Below, piece by piece: positions 24,634 through 36,721 of a stretch of DNA of 64,000 nt (within the stretch, counting starts at the first letter, position 1; each line of letters opens with the position of its first letter). The notes under the pieces were generated by a model. It saw only the letters and a list, made by a program, of their open reading frames with translations, was not told the origin of the DNA and searched no databases. The stretch lies in contig NMRB01000109.1 of the NCBI GenBank assembly GCA_002633025.1, positions 368,035 to 432,034 on the forward strand. The letters are read 5' to 3'. This DNA is from Notospermus geniculatus (lineage: Eukaryota > Nemertea > Pilidiophora > Heteronemertea > Lineidae). The position numbers were made by a program, and so were the translations under genes.

Positions 24634-27096
24634 CTTTGGGTCAGTTCAGCTTGATACCGATGGTCAATGGCGTTTGCCCGGCGGGAACCAGGGTTCATCC
24701 GTTGTGGACCCACCTTTGTCAGAGTAAGTTTGGTAAATTTTTGTAATCACCAGGCGCCTCGTGGATCGAGAACGGCATTTCCTAGAAACAAAGTTTGTGC
24801 AGCCTTGACAAATTGACCAATGGAGTGTCGTTCCTGGAACGCGAGTCGACTCGAGAGCCAATTAAAGTCAGCGTCTCACGGGCAGCCAATCGAGTAAAGG
24901 CCCGTTTACACATGCAACTTTTCATATGCAACTTCATGCAACTTGTTGCAAAAACCTGATGAGACCAAAAAGTTTCATAAAAGTTGCATGTGTAAACGGG
25001 CATGCAACTTGTTGCAACTCGATCACGCTGGATGTTGCATCGATTTTTCTGTGTGTAAACCGTCCCAGGTAGTTTGCAACAAGTTGCAAGTTGCTGCAAC
25101 TTGCAACTTGGTGCAACCTAGTGTAAACCGCCCTTAACGCGACCTCGAAGTGTAGCCAATCGGAGTCCGCAAGTAGATTGAGAAGCCTATTGTAAACGGC
25201 GTCTTGAATGAGCACGTTACACAATCGTTTCCTTGTGGTGATCTGCATTAATCCCGACTGGGAGCCCAAGTCAGTCACCCAATCAGCGGACGACATCCAG
25301 GGAAGACCCGCTCTATTGTGCTGATGATCTTTCCTTGCTTGCTTGCAGGAGAACTGTACCTCCACGTGACCTATCAGATTAAGGGTCGCTGCCCACCGGG
25401 GACGGTGCCATACCGCAAACAACGCGGAACATGCTTGAGTAAGTGACAACCCTTGAGGACCATGATGTTGCGAATCTCGGGCAGGGAGTGGCGACAAGCG
25501 CCGTCACGGCAGGCTCTTAAAGACAATCTCCTGAATTCTCTAGTTCTACATTAACTGTCATACTCCATCTTGTGCATTTCATTTCATTTCAGTCAAAAAC
25601 ATGGAGAGGTTTGAGAATTCATGTAAGGATGCAAAATTTATCATATCATTCAAGTCAATCTCGTTTTGGTTCATGACATAATCTATAACAGAAGATCGTT
25701 CAACACCGTGTTGTCCCGATCAGTCCCAGTCGTTGGACGTCCAACTTCGGGGTGGTGCTTGGCAAAAACCCGAGGCTTTGTATACCGCTGACGAGAAAGT
25801 GGACGCGCGTCCTAAAACTGGTCGTTTTCGATGGCAGGCGAAGAGTTAACTGGTGGTGGTCTTCTGTTGATTGAATCTGATTTGTTTCAGCCATCATTAC
25901 CATGAGAACCACACACATGGTCAACGGGAAATGTCCGCGTGGAGCGGTGCCTTATAAAAACCAGCCGAACACGTGCCTAAGTAAGTTGTCGCTTCTTTAT
26001 TAGTGCGTCATTGTGCCCACTCGCGACGCTAGATGGCGCTGATTAACTCATTGCGGCCTCGCATCCAAGGAATCGGCCTTTGGGGACCCAGATTGTTACA
26101 CACGTTTGAGCTTTTACAAAGTTTCATTTTTGAAGATCTACAGTTCAGGCTCTCATCTTTTCTCCAGTCAAGGATTATGCAACGATGAAGAGAAATGCTG
26201 AAAACCTTGTTTTCAAGGTCAACAATAAATGTCCAGCAGGTTACAAAGAATATGAGCCAATGAAAAATGCTTGCGTTCGTAAGTATTGCGGAATATACCG
26301 ATAGTCGATTTGAATATGGTAACCGGTTCTGAAACTTGTGGCTGACCTTTGCCCCCCAGTCTGCATGTCTTACTGGCTCGTAGAGGTCCGCCATGGTTGA
26401 AGGCGCTGATTGGATGAGAACAGGCGTATAGTCTGCAACGGGGGATTTCATTTGATATCAGCGTTCATGTCGGATGCAGGAAGCCAACCACAATACCGGC
26501 CTTGATGTCGTCTGCTTAACGGACGACAATTGCCGAAGATGTACGAAGTCGAATCTGATGGTATAGCCAATCTTGCAACTTTTTTCAGCAAAATACCGAC
26601 ATAAAGTTTACAGTCACACCAAAGCCAAGCGTTTGAGTCACAAACAAAGGTGAATAAGTGGGATGTGACGTGACGAAAAACTACTGGAGCTGTCGTAAAT
26701 CCCCCTGGATCAGTCGGCCTCCCGGGGCATTCTTCCTCGATCTCAGCCTATATTCCCTTGTGAAGTTTAAAGTATTGACGTGTTTTGGGGGAAGATATCA
26801 AGACTTGACCCCGGACTTGACACCGTATCTTACGTTTCATGGCGTACACAGTTACTTTGAGCGAATTAATTGACGGTGATCTGGATTGTGCGCACTTGGA
26901 TTCATCGACTCCAGTGTGGAAACGTCAATCGGCATCTTCCGGACATGACCGAAGTTCACGAAGATGACGTCAAAATGGTCACAACGAAAACACGCAGAAA
27001 TGCCTCATCTGCATCATCTAGCCCTATATTCCCTACTTATCCAGTGAAATTGGAATATTGAATTTTCAGGGTGGATATACGTCGGTTTTCAATAAA
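24634..27096 (+). CDS. C-P-x-G module secreted-type protein gene (copy A), family not recognised
   Basis: Six exons, all phase 1: 24634-24723, 25349-25438, 25593-25622, 25891-25980, 26168-26278 and 27071-27096 (stop TAA). Four exons of 90-111 bp each code one module with two Cys: V-N-G-V-C-P-A-G...C-Q, I-K-G-R-C-P-P-G-T-V-P-Y...T-C-L, V-N-G-K-C-P-R-G-A-V-P-Y...T-C-L and V-N-N-K-C-P-A-G-Y-K-E-Y...A-C-V. A 30-bp microexon (K-N-M-E-R-F-E-N-S) lies between modules 2 and 3, and the last exon adds W-I-Y-V-G-F-Q. All six acceptors and five donors are canonical and all are kept in copy B. The one-module-per-exon, symmetrical-phase layout is typical of shuffled extracellular domains. The 5' exon with start codon, and any signal peptide, is not identified. 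Function unknown. Confidence 0.65.
24898..25134. mobile_element. 237-bp MITE with TAA target duplication
   Basis: Ends AGGCCCGTTTACAC and GTGTAAACCGCCCT are inverted repeats, flanked by TAA at 24895-24897 and 25135-25137. The interior has an inner hairpin (about 24901-25000) and GCAACTTG-type repeats. It is missing from the matching place in copy B (about 41045). The 3-bp TAA duplication fits the PIF/Harbinger group. Confidence 0.75.
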
Positions 27097-27097
27097 T
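27092..27097 (+). terminator. Candidate polyadenylation signal AATAAA overlapping the stop codon
   Basis: AATAAA includes the TAA stop of the C-P-x-G gene and is identical in copy B. A signal this close to the stop would give a very short 3' UTR, fitting the tight tail-to-tail spacing with the Ly6-like gene. Confidence 0.4.
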
Positions 27098-27239
27098 TAT
27101 GGGGAGGGTCAACATAATTACTTGGCTTTCTCCATTACAATTGATCGAAGTCACAATGTGTTTTGTCAGAATATAAAGACGTTTTCCTGTCTTTGCCCAT
27201 TTCCCTGACTCCACTGCCATTTTGTCCGCGATATCCCAT

Positions 27240-28629
27240 CTACTTGCCGCATGAAGTCGGTGGCTTGTTTAGTATATCCTTATTGCAAAAATCCTTATTG
27301 CAACATTTATATGTGACAACCTCCAGGGCCTCATCAACCTTCAAACTCTTATCCTTGGCGCCGCGCGCGCTAGAACCCGGGAGACACTTCGCCACGTCTT
27401 TAGCGGCGGCACATCCGCGACTGTGATAAGGCCCGTCTCTTCCAACATAGCTCATCACCTGAAATGCAAGTACTGGAAAGTTCATTACATGCACTTAATT
27501 TGAAATGGCGGGTAGGAACCACGGTCGTCTTCTGGTAGACAAAATTTGCAAATTGGTAAACCATGTAGCCAATTAAGCTTCATGTCCCGTTGACGTCGAG
27601 ATCGCTAATTTTTCGGGCTGAGAATGGGCTGCAGGCGGCTACTCTCGAAAGATTTCGAGTGCGCTTTTAAGGACTTCCATGATGTCCCGGCGAAGACTGG
27701 CGTCGTATTCCTCATAGAAGGCTGGTATAAAGTGCAGGTTGCAGGACTTCCATGATGTCCCGGCGAAGACTGGCGTCGTACCGGCGTATTCCTCACAGAA
27801 GGCTGGTATAAAGCGCAGGTTGCAGGTTCTCAGACAGCTGAGGCCAGAGTAGCGAATGGGTCTAGGCCTACAGAGAGCAGCGACTCGACCGAGAATGGAA
27901 GCGACGGCCTTGCGGACAGAAGTCCGACGCTCTGCAACTGCCCCATCATGAATACCGGTGTAATAGATTATAATGTCCCCCGATATGTGATGTCCCCCAA
28001 CAATACATTTACGGATTAAGCGGCACCATTGAATGAATAGGACTCTAGAGTGACCAAGATCGACAAACAATACAGGGGGACATCAGGAAGACGGGGACAT
28101 TAGATTCTATCACACCTGTACCCATTTTAACACTAACACTTACTAAGCAGCGGTCCTCGTCTCCACTGCAGGTGGTTATCGGCGCCAGATCAGGGTCAAA
28201 GTCGACGTCCCCACATAATGGGTTGTTTTTAACAGATTTTTCGGACACCAAGGAGTGAATGGCGGTCTGTGGAACGACCCCGGTCTTGTAGGCGCAGTTG
28301 TAACAGCTCAAGGATAGACAACCTGTCGAATAAGACGAACGGATTCGAGTCCGTTTTAGCACAAATCGTTCGTTGGGGACAATTGATTACTGGGCTGCAG
28401 AAACGACAAAATATCGAGATACATTCTTCCCAGAAATGAGAGAAGAGCAACTGATAGATTTAGATTGCGTCAGGAAACACCGGTGTAAGATCTGATGTTG
28501 TTCCACTCCATCTGAGTTCCTCTACATGACTGACGGACCAGTATTAAAGCTACGACTTGACAAGAGAAGGTTTTCCTCACCTGTAAGGAATATGACGGCA
28601 AGAAACCATTTCAGGTATCCAGAAAACAT
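27240..28629 (-). CDS. Ly6/uPAR (three-finger) domain secreted protein (copy A)
   Basis: Three exons: 28581-28629, 28144-28322 and 27240-27458, giving 148 residues. Exon 1 is a signal peptide (M-F-S-G-Y-L-K-W-F-L-A-V-I-F-L-T). Exon 2 has L-S-C-Y-N-C-A-Y, then L-C-G-D and C-S-G-D-E-D-R-C-L. Exon 3 has G-C-A-A-A-K-D-V-A-K-C, then K-C-C-N-K-D-F-C-N. The C-x2-C opening and C-C-x4-C-N close are diagnostic of the LU/Ly6 fold, and the exon break within the domain is typical. There is no hydrophobic C-terminus for a GPI anchor, so it is probably secreted. I chose the second in-frame Met because it starts the hydrophobic core. Ly6 proteins are often receptor modulators; the partner here is unknown. 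Its 3' end faces the C-P-x-G gene, with about 144 bp between the stop codons. Confidence 0.85.
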
Positions 28630-30740
28630 TTTCACTCCTAACGTTACAATATGAAATCGAAAAGGACGAGTCTTTCCTCGCCAGCGCTGATCTCGAAGCA
28701 ATCTCCTACGCAGAGTCAGCATTCTCCAACGCAGAGTTCAGACGGTTTCACCTTGCTGAGTAAACACTGCGGAGGAGTCAGATATCGAAGAGTGATTTCG
28801 TCTCCAAGGACACGGGCGCCGTCAACGTCTATTCAACGCTGACGGGCGGTCTCAGCGGAGAGCTGCCAGGCCGAAGACTATTGAAATTGAATGTCATTAA
28901 AAAGCTACCGTTAATTCAAAAATCTAATTAAAATGGATTCTGTCACAACACAGTGTCGGGGCAAGGAAAACTAGATTGCTTTCTTTATAACGGTATGCAA
29001 AGGCTGATTTAAAATGTGCAAGGGTGACAGAATCAATCTTATCTATAAACGTTGCAAGTGAGGAATGTACTAAGTACAGCATCAGTACATCTATTAGTAA
29101 TTGCAGGTGAGGGGCGTGGGCCTACCTGTACTTGGGCTTCCCCAACACTTCATGGGCCAACAGAGGCCCGTTGTTGATGCCCCCCATCCACCCACCCACA
29201 CTGGGTGAGAGTGATGCCCCCCCCCCACACTGGGTGAGAGGGCAAAATGCACTTTCCCTTTATGTGTCAAAGAATGCCACAACACTGATGTTTGACTTCA
29301 TATAAATTATAGTTTATTTATGAGGCAACAGTAAAGTGACCAGCAGTTTCATGACGATAGGGTGAACAGACATCTAATAAACCCTCTAAGTACAATGGTA
29401 TAGCAACAACCAAGAAATAAACCATTACTCATGAGTATAACGTATACTTCCTTCTATTTGCTTATCAAACTCTATTAGATCCTATATACTATTAGTCTGA
29501 CCGCAACAAAAATATTGGGACCATCAGATAATTCAGTAAATACCAAGACTTACATGTCTAGGCCCTCTCTTCCCCCCTTGTCCCAATACAAGAACAGATC
29601 TAGTGGTCTTGTGTGATCAAATTTCTTGTATTCAATGTCAAGTAAGGAGGAACTGGTGCCCTATCCTTTCACCATGCCAAAGCCATATGAATTGAGGGTG
29701 CAACCAGTCACATCCTACATAGACTGAATAAGGTCCAACATTTTTAAATTAGTGGCATGTATCTATTACATTTAGTTTTAATGATTGATAAATAGTAGAG
29801 GAATGTAATGTTTTTCTTGTGTTAACCAGTAAATTTTGCAAAAATCCTCATCCAAAATATCACAGTTGATAATGAGCAAATGCAACAAACATGTAATAAG
29901 CTTTCAATGCACTATTCTATTATGGTACTCATGCCATGATTGTTATGGTTATAATAACAAACATATTTTGATTATCATATTTATAATCATAATTATTTTC
30001 TTACACCCTGTTTACTACCGGTAGATCTCTTTACTACAACTGATGATAGGCCCATACCCCATAGTTATCAAAATCAAAATTATACTCTTACACCTTATTT
30101 ACCCAATGACTAATAACTTGATAGAGGACGGCTTATCTAATTGAACACCTTTTATGTAGATAACTGCCATATGCTCAGTTATTGTGCTTTTACAAGACAT
30201 TTGATTTCTGAATGACAAAATAGTGCAGTACAGTTCAAAATCTCTTAAATATAACCAGTTCCACGCTTAATATACATACAGAATCAGGTGAGATAGATAG
30301 ACATAATCTGAATCAGTTGAGACGGATAGCCATAATCAGACAATTTAACATTCCCTGTCAGCTGGTGTAGTGTACAATCATTCCTTCCTATCACTCCTCC
30401 TTAAAGCAATCCTCAGTTGCTGTGAGATTTTCCCTTAGTCAAGATTCATGCCCATTGTGTAAGAGTCCTATGACGTTGAGTTTGTCAATGCTGTGGCCGT
30501 GATGGAGAGGTGAGGACTCCTCTGATGAGTCTGTCGAGTGATGACGGGTCCTGAAATTGACAGAATGGTAATCATCATCATCATCATCATCCACTTCTGG
30601 TCCAGGTGGACCTATGCTGAGGCGAGGCTATTGAGGCAAATAGACATACCCAGAGCTTCAAAGAGTGAGAATTTTGTGCCTGGGGCCTTCTGACCATTGG
30701 TCACAGACCCGAGTCTCTGACCAATTCATTGAGAACATAC
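28630..30740. other. Intergenic/3' UTR region (copy A)
   Basis: No coding exon seen. AT-rich sequence lies downstream (minus strand) of TMCO3-like exon 11 and would be its 3' UTR. It includes a short (ATC)7 tract at 30571-30591. Confidence 0.4.
29313..29318 (-). terminator. Candidate polyadenylation signal for the TMCO3-like 3' fragment
   Basis: AATAAA on the minus strand about 1.4 kb past the stop codon, conserved in copy B (45070-45075). Plausible end of the TMCO3 3' UTR. Confidence 0.3.
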
Positions 30741-31532
30741 TCACCGCCCAGTGCTAACTGCCGTCTTAAGCCGGAGGTGCCACAATGTGGCATACCATAG
30801 GACAGGTGCTAAGAGCAAACTTAAGGTTGTGATACTCAAAATTAGGAGATAAACCTGAAAGAAGAAAGGGATTTCAAGACAATTTATGAAGACAAAAAAA
30901 ATCGATGTATAGCAGAAGGAAACCGAAGACCCCAGAGAAAACTTGAGCTCTCAAAGTGACTTGCTTTCTCTATCACGTGAAAAATGGGTCCAACGGGGAT
31001 CGAACCCAGATCCTGCCTGAGAGGTAACAGGCACCAACATAACCAATGTCTCCACTGTACCATTCTGAGTTTATTGATGTCCATCGACTGGAACTAGTTT
31101 GAACATGGCAATGAGGCAAAGATGAAATCTGTGGAATTCTTACCTCTCTGGATATTAATCCTAATCTCCGCGCCCTGCTTCCTAGCACGAACGAGAATTC
31201 GCTGACCTGGGCCAGACCGGCAGAAACGATCCATTTCACTGGCTTGGCTTTTTTTGGCAGGAGAAGATGAAGAACGCTAACACTGGAAAAAAACTATAGA
31301 AAGGATGTTTAATTTAGCTGTCACAGTTTATTAGGTGAGAAATTGGCAGAGACTGCAATGGATATGAGGGTCCCGCAATGTCACCCCGCATGAAACTTGG
31401 GAACAATCTCCAACAGAAATGATGACCAGGGGTCAAAGGTTACCCAACTTACCTTGAAACCAACGACTGCTAAGGTGAAGGTCGTTAAGATTGTAATTTC
31501 AAATGCAAGGAATTTTGGGAACACATGAAGGC
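30741..31532 (-). pseudogene. TMCO3: 5'-truncated TMCO3-like fragment, exons 9-11 only
   Basis: Exons at 31453-31532 (80 bp), 31144-31293 (150 bp) and 30741-30854 (114 bp, stop TGA) match the last three coding exons of the intact gene at 46702-50806, with the same splice sites and open frames. The copy A sequence stops at 31647 inside the preceding intron, so exons 1-8 are missing. It codes the end of the antiporter domain ([16 protein letters not shown]) but cannot make a working transporter. It is either a duplication relic or a haplotype fragment. Confidence 0.85.
30984..31068 (-). repeat. tRNA-like sequence (SINE or tRNA relic) in an intron, copy A
   Basis: On the minus strand a box-A-like TGGTACAGTGG is followed about 50 bp later by a perfect box-B GGTTCGATCCC, as in tRNA genes and tRNA-derived SINEs. 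It sits between TMCO3-like exons 10 and 11 and is conserved in copy B. It does not fold into a clean cloverleaf by eye, so a functional tRNA is unlikely. Confidence 0.45.
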
Positions 31533-32067
31533 CTGAAAAAGAGAGAAAAATATGTTAATGCAACGGCATTCACTGGGCCTTTAGTTTTTTCAACTTTTTT
31601 GTGTGTTGACAAAAACGTGGCCATTCTACAAAGATCTGCACAACTTTAGTTTCCGATCAAATCGAGTTGCAGATCTCTGCTTCTTGGTGGAATCTTGGTG
31701 TCTTTTCATCTTTCTTTTTATGAGGTACTTTTGTGCATCAAATCTCTCCTGGAATAGAACAGGGTGCAACACCGGTCTTTCAAGCACTTCTTCAGTTGCA
31801 TCCTTTTTGTTAAGTACCAACACCATTCTTAATAAGACAGTGAAAAAATTAGCCTCCACCACTCTAAAAAATTTCTGATATGAACAAACAACAGCTCTGT
31901 GGAGCTTAAAATTGCTGAAAATAGAGATTTTCATCTAGTTTTGTTCTAGCTAACCATGGCGAAAACCGCTATGACAGTGGAAAGGGGCTTAAGAAGGACC
32001 ATGATGCCTGTGATAACTGTTGCAGTGGAAACAAGCCTTCTTCCAATGAAAATACAAATGAACTTAC

Positions 32068-32745
32068 TGGTACGTGATGTTTGGATGATGTCATCTTTCA
32101 ATTGTTTCACCTGCTCTTTGGTAGAAATGGCACCCTTTAAAAGAGTCAGCCCTGAAAGTGTGGCCCTTAGCGTCTCCAATCCGCGACTGTTTGGTCCAGT
32201 GCCATGTATTGCTGGACTGTCCCCTGTGTATACATCGCCTGATGTATCTGGTATGATTTTCTCGGCCTTCTTCTGCAACACGTCATTGTCAATCCACATC
32301 AGGAAGTTCCCATTCTCAGCATTGTAGCTTACTCCGATGAAATGCCACGACTTCACTGGCACCGGCTTGAAATATTCCACAATGCCTTTTGAATTCTTTG
32401 ACTTCGTTTTGATTTTGGCGTAAAGTTTCCCTTTCCTTATCCACAAACGTGTTGCACCGAGCGGACCACTTCTTTTACCATACCATTCAAAAATCGGCCC
32501 ATCCTTCACTTCATCCTGATAAAACCAAGTAGCAATGGTCAAACTGCCTTTGAAGTCCAGCTCACCCTTGTGGGAGACTTTGGTGCGACCATGTTGCCAC
32601 CCGGGGAATTTCCAACCCTTTAGGTTCTTGTAGCCCTTTGTTAAAGTGACCCCCTTGACGGAGAGTGTGAGGCCATGGAGAAGCTTCGGCTGTGGGGCGA
32701 TGTCTTGTCCGAGAATAATCCACCACTTATATCCAAAGAAACGAG
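32068..32745 (-). CDS. LamG/concanavalin-like domain exon (copy B)
   Basis: Same 678-bp length and phases as copy A, with canonical acceptor and GTAAGT donor. Changes include Gly to Arg in the first codons and K-E-Q-V for K-V-Q-V near the end. The last exon base is A, not G. No terminal exon follows before the duplication joint at 31648, so a transcript would lack its normal end unless it splices further downstream to the 12.8 or 11 kb exons. Confidence 0.7.
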
Positions 32746-32938
32746 CTGCAAAGATAAAAGAGTGTCATATTATACATTCTTCAAAGAAACCAGCGTGGGA
32801 CTTCATCCACAAAACAGCTGCAAAGAGATCTGAGACTGGTGATGCAAGTCAGGTAAGTGCAAGTTGGGGTCCGAGGGGATGCTTCGTGCACCAATCAAGT
32901 ATTCTGAAGTGTCTTTGGAGGAAAAAGTTATTTCTTAC

Positions 32939-35900
32939 CTTTTTTTGGTTTCGGTGTGGTACTGATCTTGCTTTTTCGAGTTGATCTAGGTTTCAAGCTG
33001 TGTGGTCCATGAAGCATTATCCCATGCTTACCATCATATTTAGGTGGATTGGCAGTTTTTGCTGTTCCCTTCTTGTGTTTTGATGGCGCTGGCTTCTGAG
33101 CATTGGAATCAGATGGCCCTGGTTGACTTGGTGGTCTTTCAGGTTCAGGGTGTGTACCTGACGATCCTGGTTGACTTGGTGGTCTTTCGGGTTCAGGGTG
33201 TGCACCTGACAGTCCTGGTTGACTTGGTGGTCTGTCTGGTTCAGGGTGTGCACCTGACAGTCCTGGTTGACTTGGTAGTCTTTCTGGTTCAGGGTGTGCA
33301 CCTGACAGTCCTGGTTGACTTGGTGGTCTTTCTGGTTCAGGGTGTGCACCTGACAGTCCTGGTTGACTTGGTGGTCTTTCTGGTTCAGGGTGTTCACCTG
33401 ACAGTCCTGGTTGACTTGGTAGTCTTTCAGGTTCAGGGTGTTCACCTGAAGGCCTTCGACGCTCTGGTTCTGGATGGCGGCTCAGCCCTTGCAGTCCACT
33501 AGGTTGGGTTTCACTAGATTGTCGTTGACCCTTGGGCAGCTCGTTGGAAGATGTCTGAGGCATTGTGGCTCCTCCTTGTTGATTCCTTCCAGGCCCTTGC
33601 GGTTGACGGCGTACAGTTTCACCAGATTGTTTTTGATGCTCAGGCAACTCATTAGGAGATGTTTGTTGCATTGTCTTTCCACCTTGTTGATTCTCTGTAG
33701 GCTCTTGTGGCCCTCTTGTTTGCATTTCATTCGATTGTTTTTGTGGTACACTTGATTGTGTTTCACCAGATTGTCCTTGACGCTCAGGTTGGTCATTGGA
33801 AGCTGTCCTTGGCCCTTGTGGTCTGCCAGGGGCCTCACTAGTATGTGTTTGAGACGTCCTTGTCTGTTCATTGGATGGTGTCTGGGAGATCAGTGCACCA
33901 CCTTGGCTATGCCCTCTTGGTCTTTGCGTTTCACTGCTTCGGGTTTCCCCGGACTGTCCTTGATGCTCGGCCAGCTTGTTGGAAGATGTCTGAGGCATTG
34001 TGGTTCCACCTTGGCGATACACTCTAGGACTTTGCGTTTCACTACCTTGGGTTTCACCAGACTGTCCTTGTTGCTTGGACTGCTCATTAGAAGATGCCTG
34101 AGGCATTGATGTTTCACCTTGGCGATACCCCCTAGGCCTTTGCGTTACACTTCCTTGGGTTTCACCAGACTGTCCTTGTTGCTTGGACTGCTCGTTAGAA
34201 GATGTCTGAGGCATTGATGTTTCACCTTGGCGATATCCTCTAGGCCTTTGCGTTACACTTCCTTGGGTTTCACCAGACTGTCCTTGTTGCTTGGACTGCT
34301 CGTTAGAAGATGTCTGCGGCATTGATGTTCCACCTTGGCGATATCCTCTAGGCCATTGTGTTTCACTACCTTGCGTTTCACCAGATTGTCCTTGACGCTT
34401 GGGCTGCTCGTTAGAAGAACCCTGAGGCATTGTGGTTCCATCTTGGCGATACCCTCGAGGCCTTTGCCTTTCACTGTTTTGGTTTTCACCTGATTGTCCC
34501 TGACGCTTGGTCTGCCCGTTAGAAGATGACTGAGGCATTGTGGTTCCATCTTGGTGATATCCTCTAGGCCTCTGCGTTTCACTACTTTGTGTTTCACTGG
34601 ATTGTCTTTGGTGCTCAGGCAGCCCGTAAGGAGTTGTCTGAGGCACTGATGTTCCATCGTGACGATACCTTTTAGGGCTTTGCGTGACACTCCCTTGGGT
34701 TTCAGCAGATTGTCTCTGTTGCTCAGGCAACTTGTTTGAATATGTCCGAGGCGTTGTGGTTCCACCTTGTTGATTCTCTCTCGGCTCTTGTAACCCACTA
34801 GGTTGGGTTTCATTTGATTGTCTTTGTGATCCGCTGGGTTGGGTGTCACCGGATTGTCTTTGACGCTCAGGCAGGGCATTGGAATGTGTCCTAGGCATTG
34901 ATACTTGGCGATTCCCTCTAGGCTCTTGTAGTCCACTGCCAGGGGGTTCCCCAAATCGTTTTTGTTGCCTTGGCAGTTCATTTGGCGATGTTTGAGGCAT
35001 CCGTGCTCCAATATTGCGATTACTTCTAGGCCCTTCCAGTCCACTACTTTTGTGTTCACCAAATTGTCTCTGACGCTTGGGCAGCTCATTGGAAGGTATC
35101 CGAGGCATGAGTGCTTCACCTTGGCGATTACCTCCAGGCTCTTGCGGTCTATTACGTTCGGGGTCACCCAGTTGTCTTTGACGCTTGGGCAGTCCATCGG
35201 ATGGTATGCGAGGTTCTGATGCTTCGCCTTGGGGATTACTTCTAGTCCTTTGCAGTGGACTGCCACGGGAGTCACTTGGTTGTACTCTTTGCCAAGGCAA
35301 TTCTTCTGGTGATGTTCTAGGCATTGGTGCACCTTCACGATTCCATCTGGGCAGTTGTGGTCCATTTCGTTGGGTTTTACCAGATTGTCTCTGATTCTCA
35401 GACAATTCATTGGGAGATGTCCTAGGCATTGATGCTTGTGTCCTGCCAAATGATCTACCAATGGGACCTACAGGCTTTTCTGCTCCTTCAAAGACACTTT
35501 CAAAAGACTTCAGTGTTCTACCAATGCGTCCTTGAGGCCTAGGTTTTTCACCGCCGTGCGGTTTGGACATTCCACCAGGTTCGTTTTGGTTCTTTTGCAC
35601 TCCTTGATTAGGACTTTGACCGGGTTTCTGTAAACCCGTTGTGTGACCTTCAGACTTTTTTGTTCCACCAAGGTTACCTTGATTGGGTTTCTGGGATTGT
35701 AGCGTTTGTACTCCACCTCCAGATGGTGTCAGTGATCCACCAGTACGACCTTGGGGCTTCTGTGTTCCACTTTGACCGGGTTTCTGGTTTCCTTGAGGTG
35801 CTAATGTTCCACCAACTTGACCTTGGCCGGGTTCCGGTGATCCAACATTATTACTTGGAGCTTTTTGTCTTCCATTAGGGGGACTTTTATCGGACTTCAT

Positions 35901-36553
35901 TAACCCTCCAGTTTGAGCTTTGGGCCTTTGAGTTCCACCACGGGGACCTTGATTGGGCTTCAGTGATCCACCAGCTTGGGCTTGAGGCTTGAGTGTTCCA
36001 GCAGGGCGACCTTCACCAGGCTTCTGTGATCCACCAGTGTGACCTGGGGACATTTGGGTTTTACCAGGGTGACCTTGAGGCTTCTGTAATCCACCAGCTT
36101 GAGCTTGAGGCTTGACTGTTACAGCAGGGCTACCTTCACCAGGCTTCTGTGATCCACCAATGTGACCTTGAGGTGTTTGGGTTTTACCAGGGTGACCTTG
36201 AGGCTTCAGTAATCCACCAGCCTGAGCTTGAGGCTTGACTGTTACAGCAGGGCTACCTTCACCAGGCTTCTGTGATCCACCAGTGTGACCTGGGGACATT
36301 TGGGTTTTAGCAGGGTGACTTTGAGGCTTCAGTAATCCACCAGCTTGGGCTTGAGGCTTGACTGTTCCACCAGGGCGACCTTCACTAGGCTTCTGTGGTC
36401 CGCCAGTCTGACCTTGAGGTATTTGTGTTTTACCAGGGTGACCTTGAGGCTTCTGTGTTCTTTGACTCTTCCCACGTGATCCAGCAATCGCAGCCTGAGC
36501 TGGCATAGTCGTAGCTCTTTTTCCATCGGTCAGATTTTTCTTTCTGTCGCTAG
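32939..36553 (-). CDS. Large Gln/Ser/Pro/Gly-rich repeat exon (copy B)
   Basis: A 3,615-bp exon, phase 1 at both edges and fully open, homologous to 14296-18387. It has seven 48-bp H-P-E-P-E-R units (copy A five) but fewer of the roughly 99-bp R-P-R-G-Y units, so net length is 159 codons less. It shares the G-R-T-L-K-S-F anchor near 35.5 kb. Preservation of frame despite large copy-number change argues that it codes protein. Confidence 0.7.
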
Positions 36554-36595
36554 CTGGAATGATACGTACAGTTTTATTCTATACGTATGTCTGTC

Positions 36596-36721
36596 GGCTG
36601 CGATTACATACACCTACCCGGTATACTGACACGACGGATAATGGCGTCATGGTCGTGAACCCTTTGTGAACCCTGTGTTAACCAGCCTGTCCGTATCTTG
36701 TAGGTCAATGTAATCGCAGCC
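36596..36721. mobile_element. 126-bp foldback MITE (copy B)
   Basis: Same element, same length and same inverted ends (GGCTGCGATTACAT / ATGTAATCGCAGCC) as at 18433-18558. Confidence 0.65.

Larger units (their letters stand above)
12983..31647. repeat. Large segmental duplication, copy A (about 18.7 kb)
   Basis: Contains the LamG exon, the repeat exon, the C-P-x-G module gene, the Ly6-like gene and TMCO3-like exons 9-11, all repeated in the same order and orientation at 31649-47598. The left edge is where sequence resuming at 31649 (gtttccgatcaaatcgag) matches. The right edge is where copy A leaves the TMCO3 intron sequence that continues at 47598. Identity is high in exons; introns differ by a few percent plus indels. 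Confidence 0.9.

Noticed and set aside
30984-31068. Functional tRNA gene
   Set aside because: Boxes A and B are present, but the acceptor and D arms do not pair well and the spacer differs between copies; kept only as a tRNA-like repeat.
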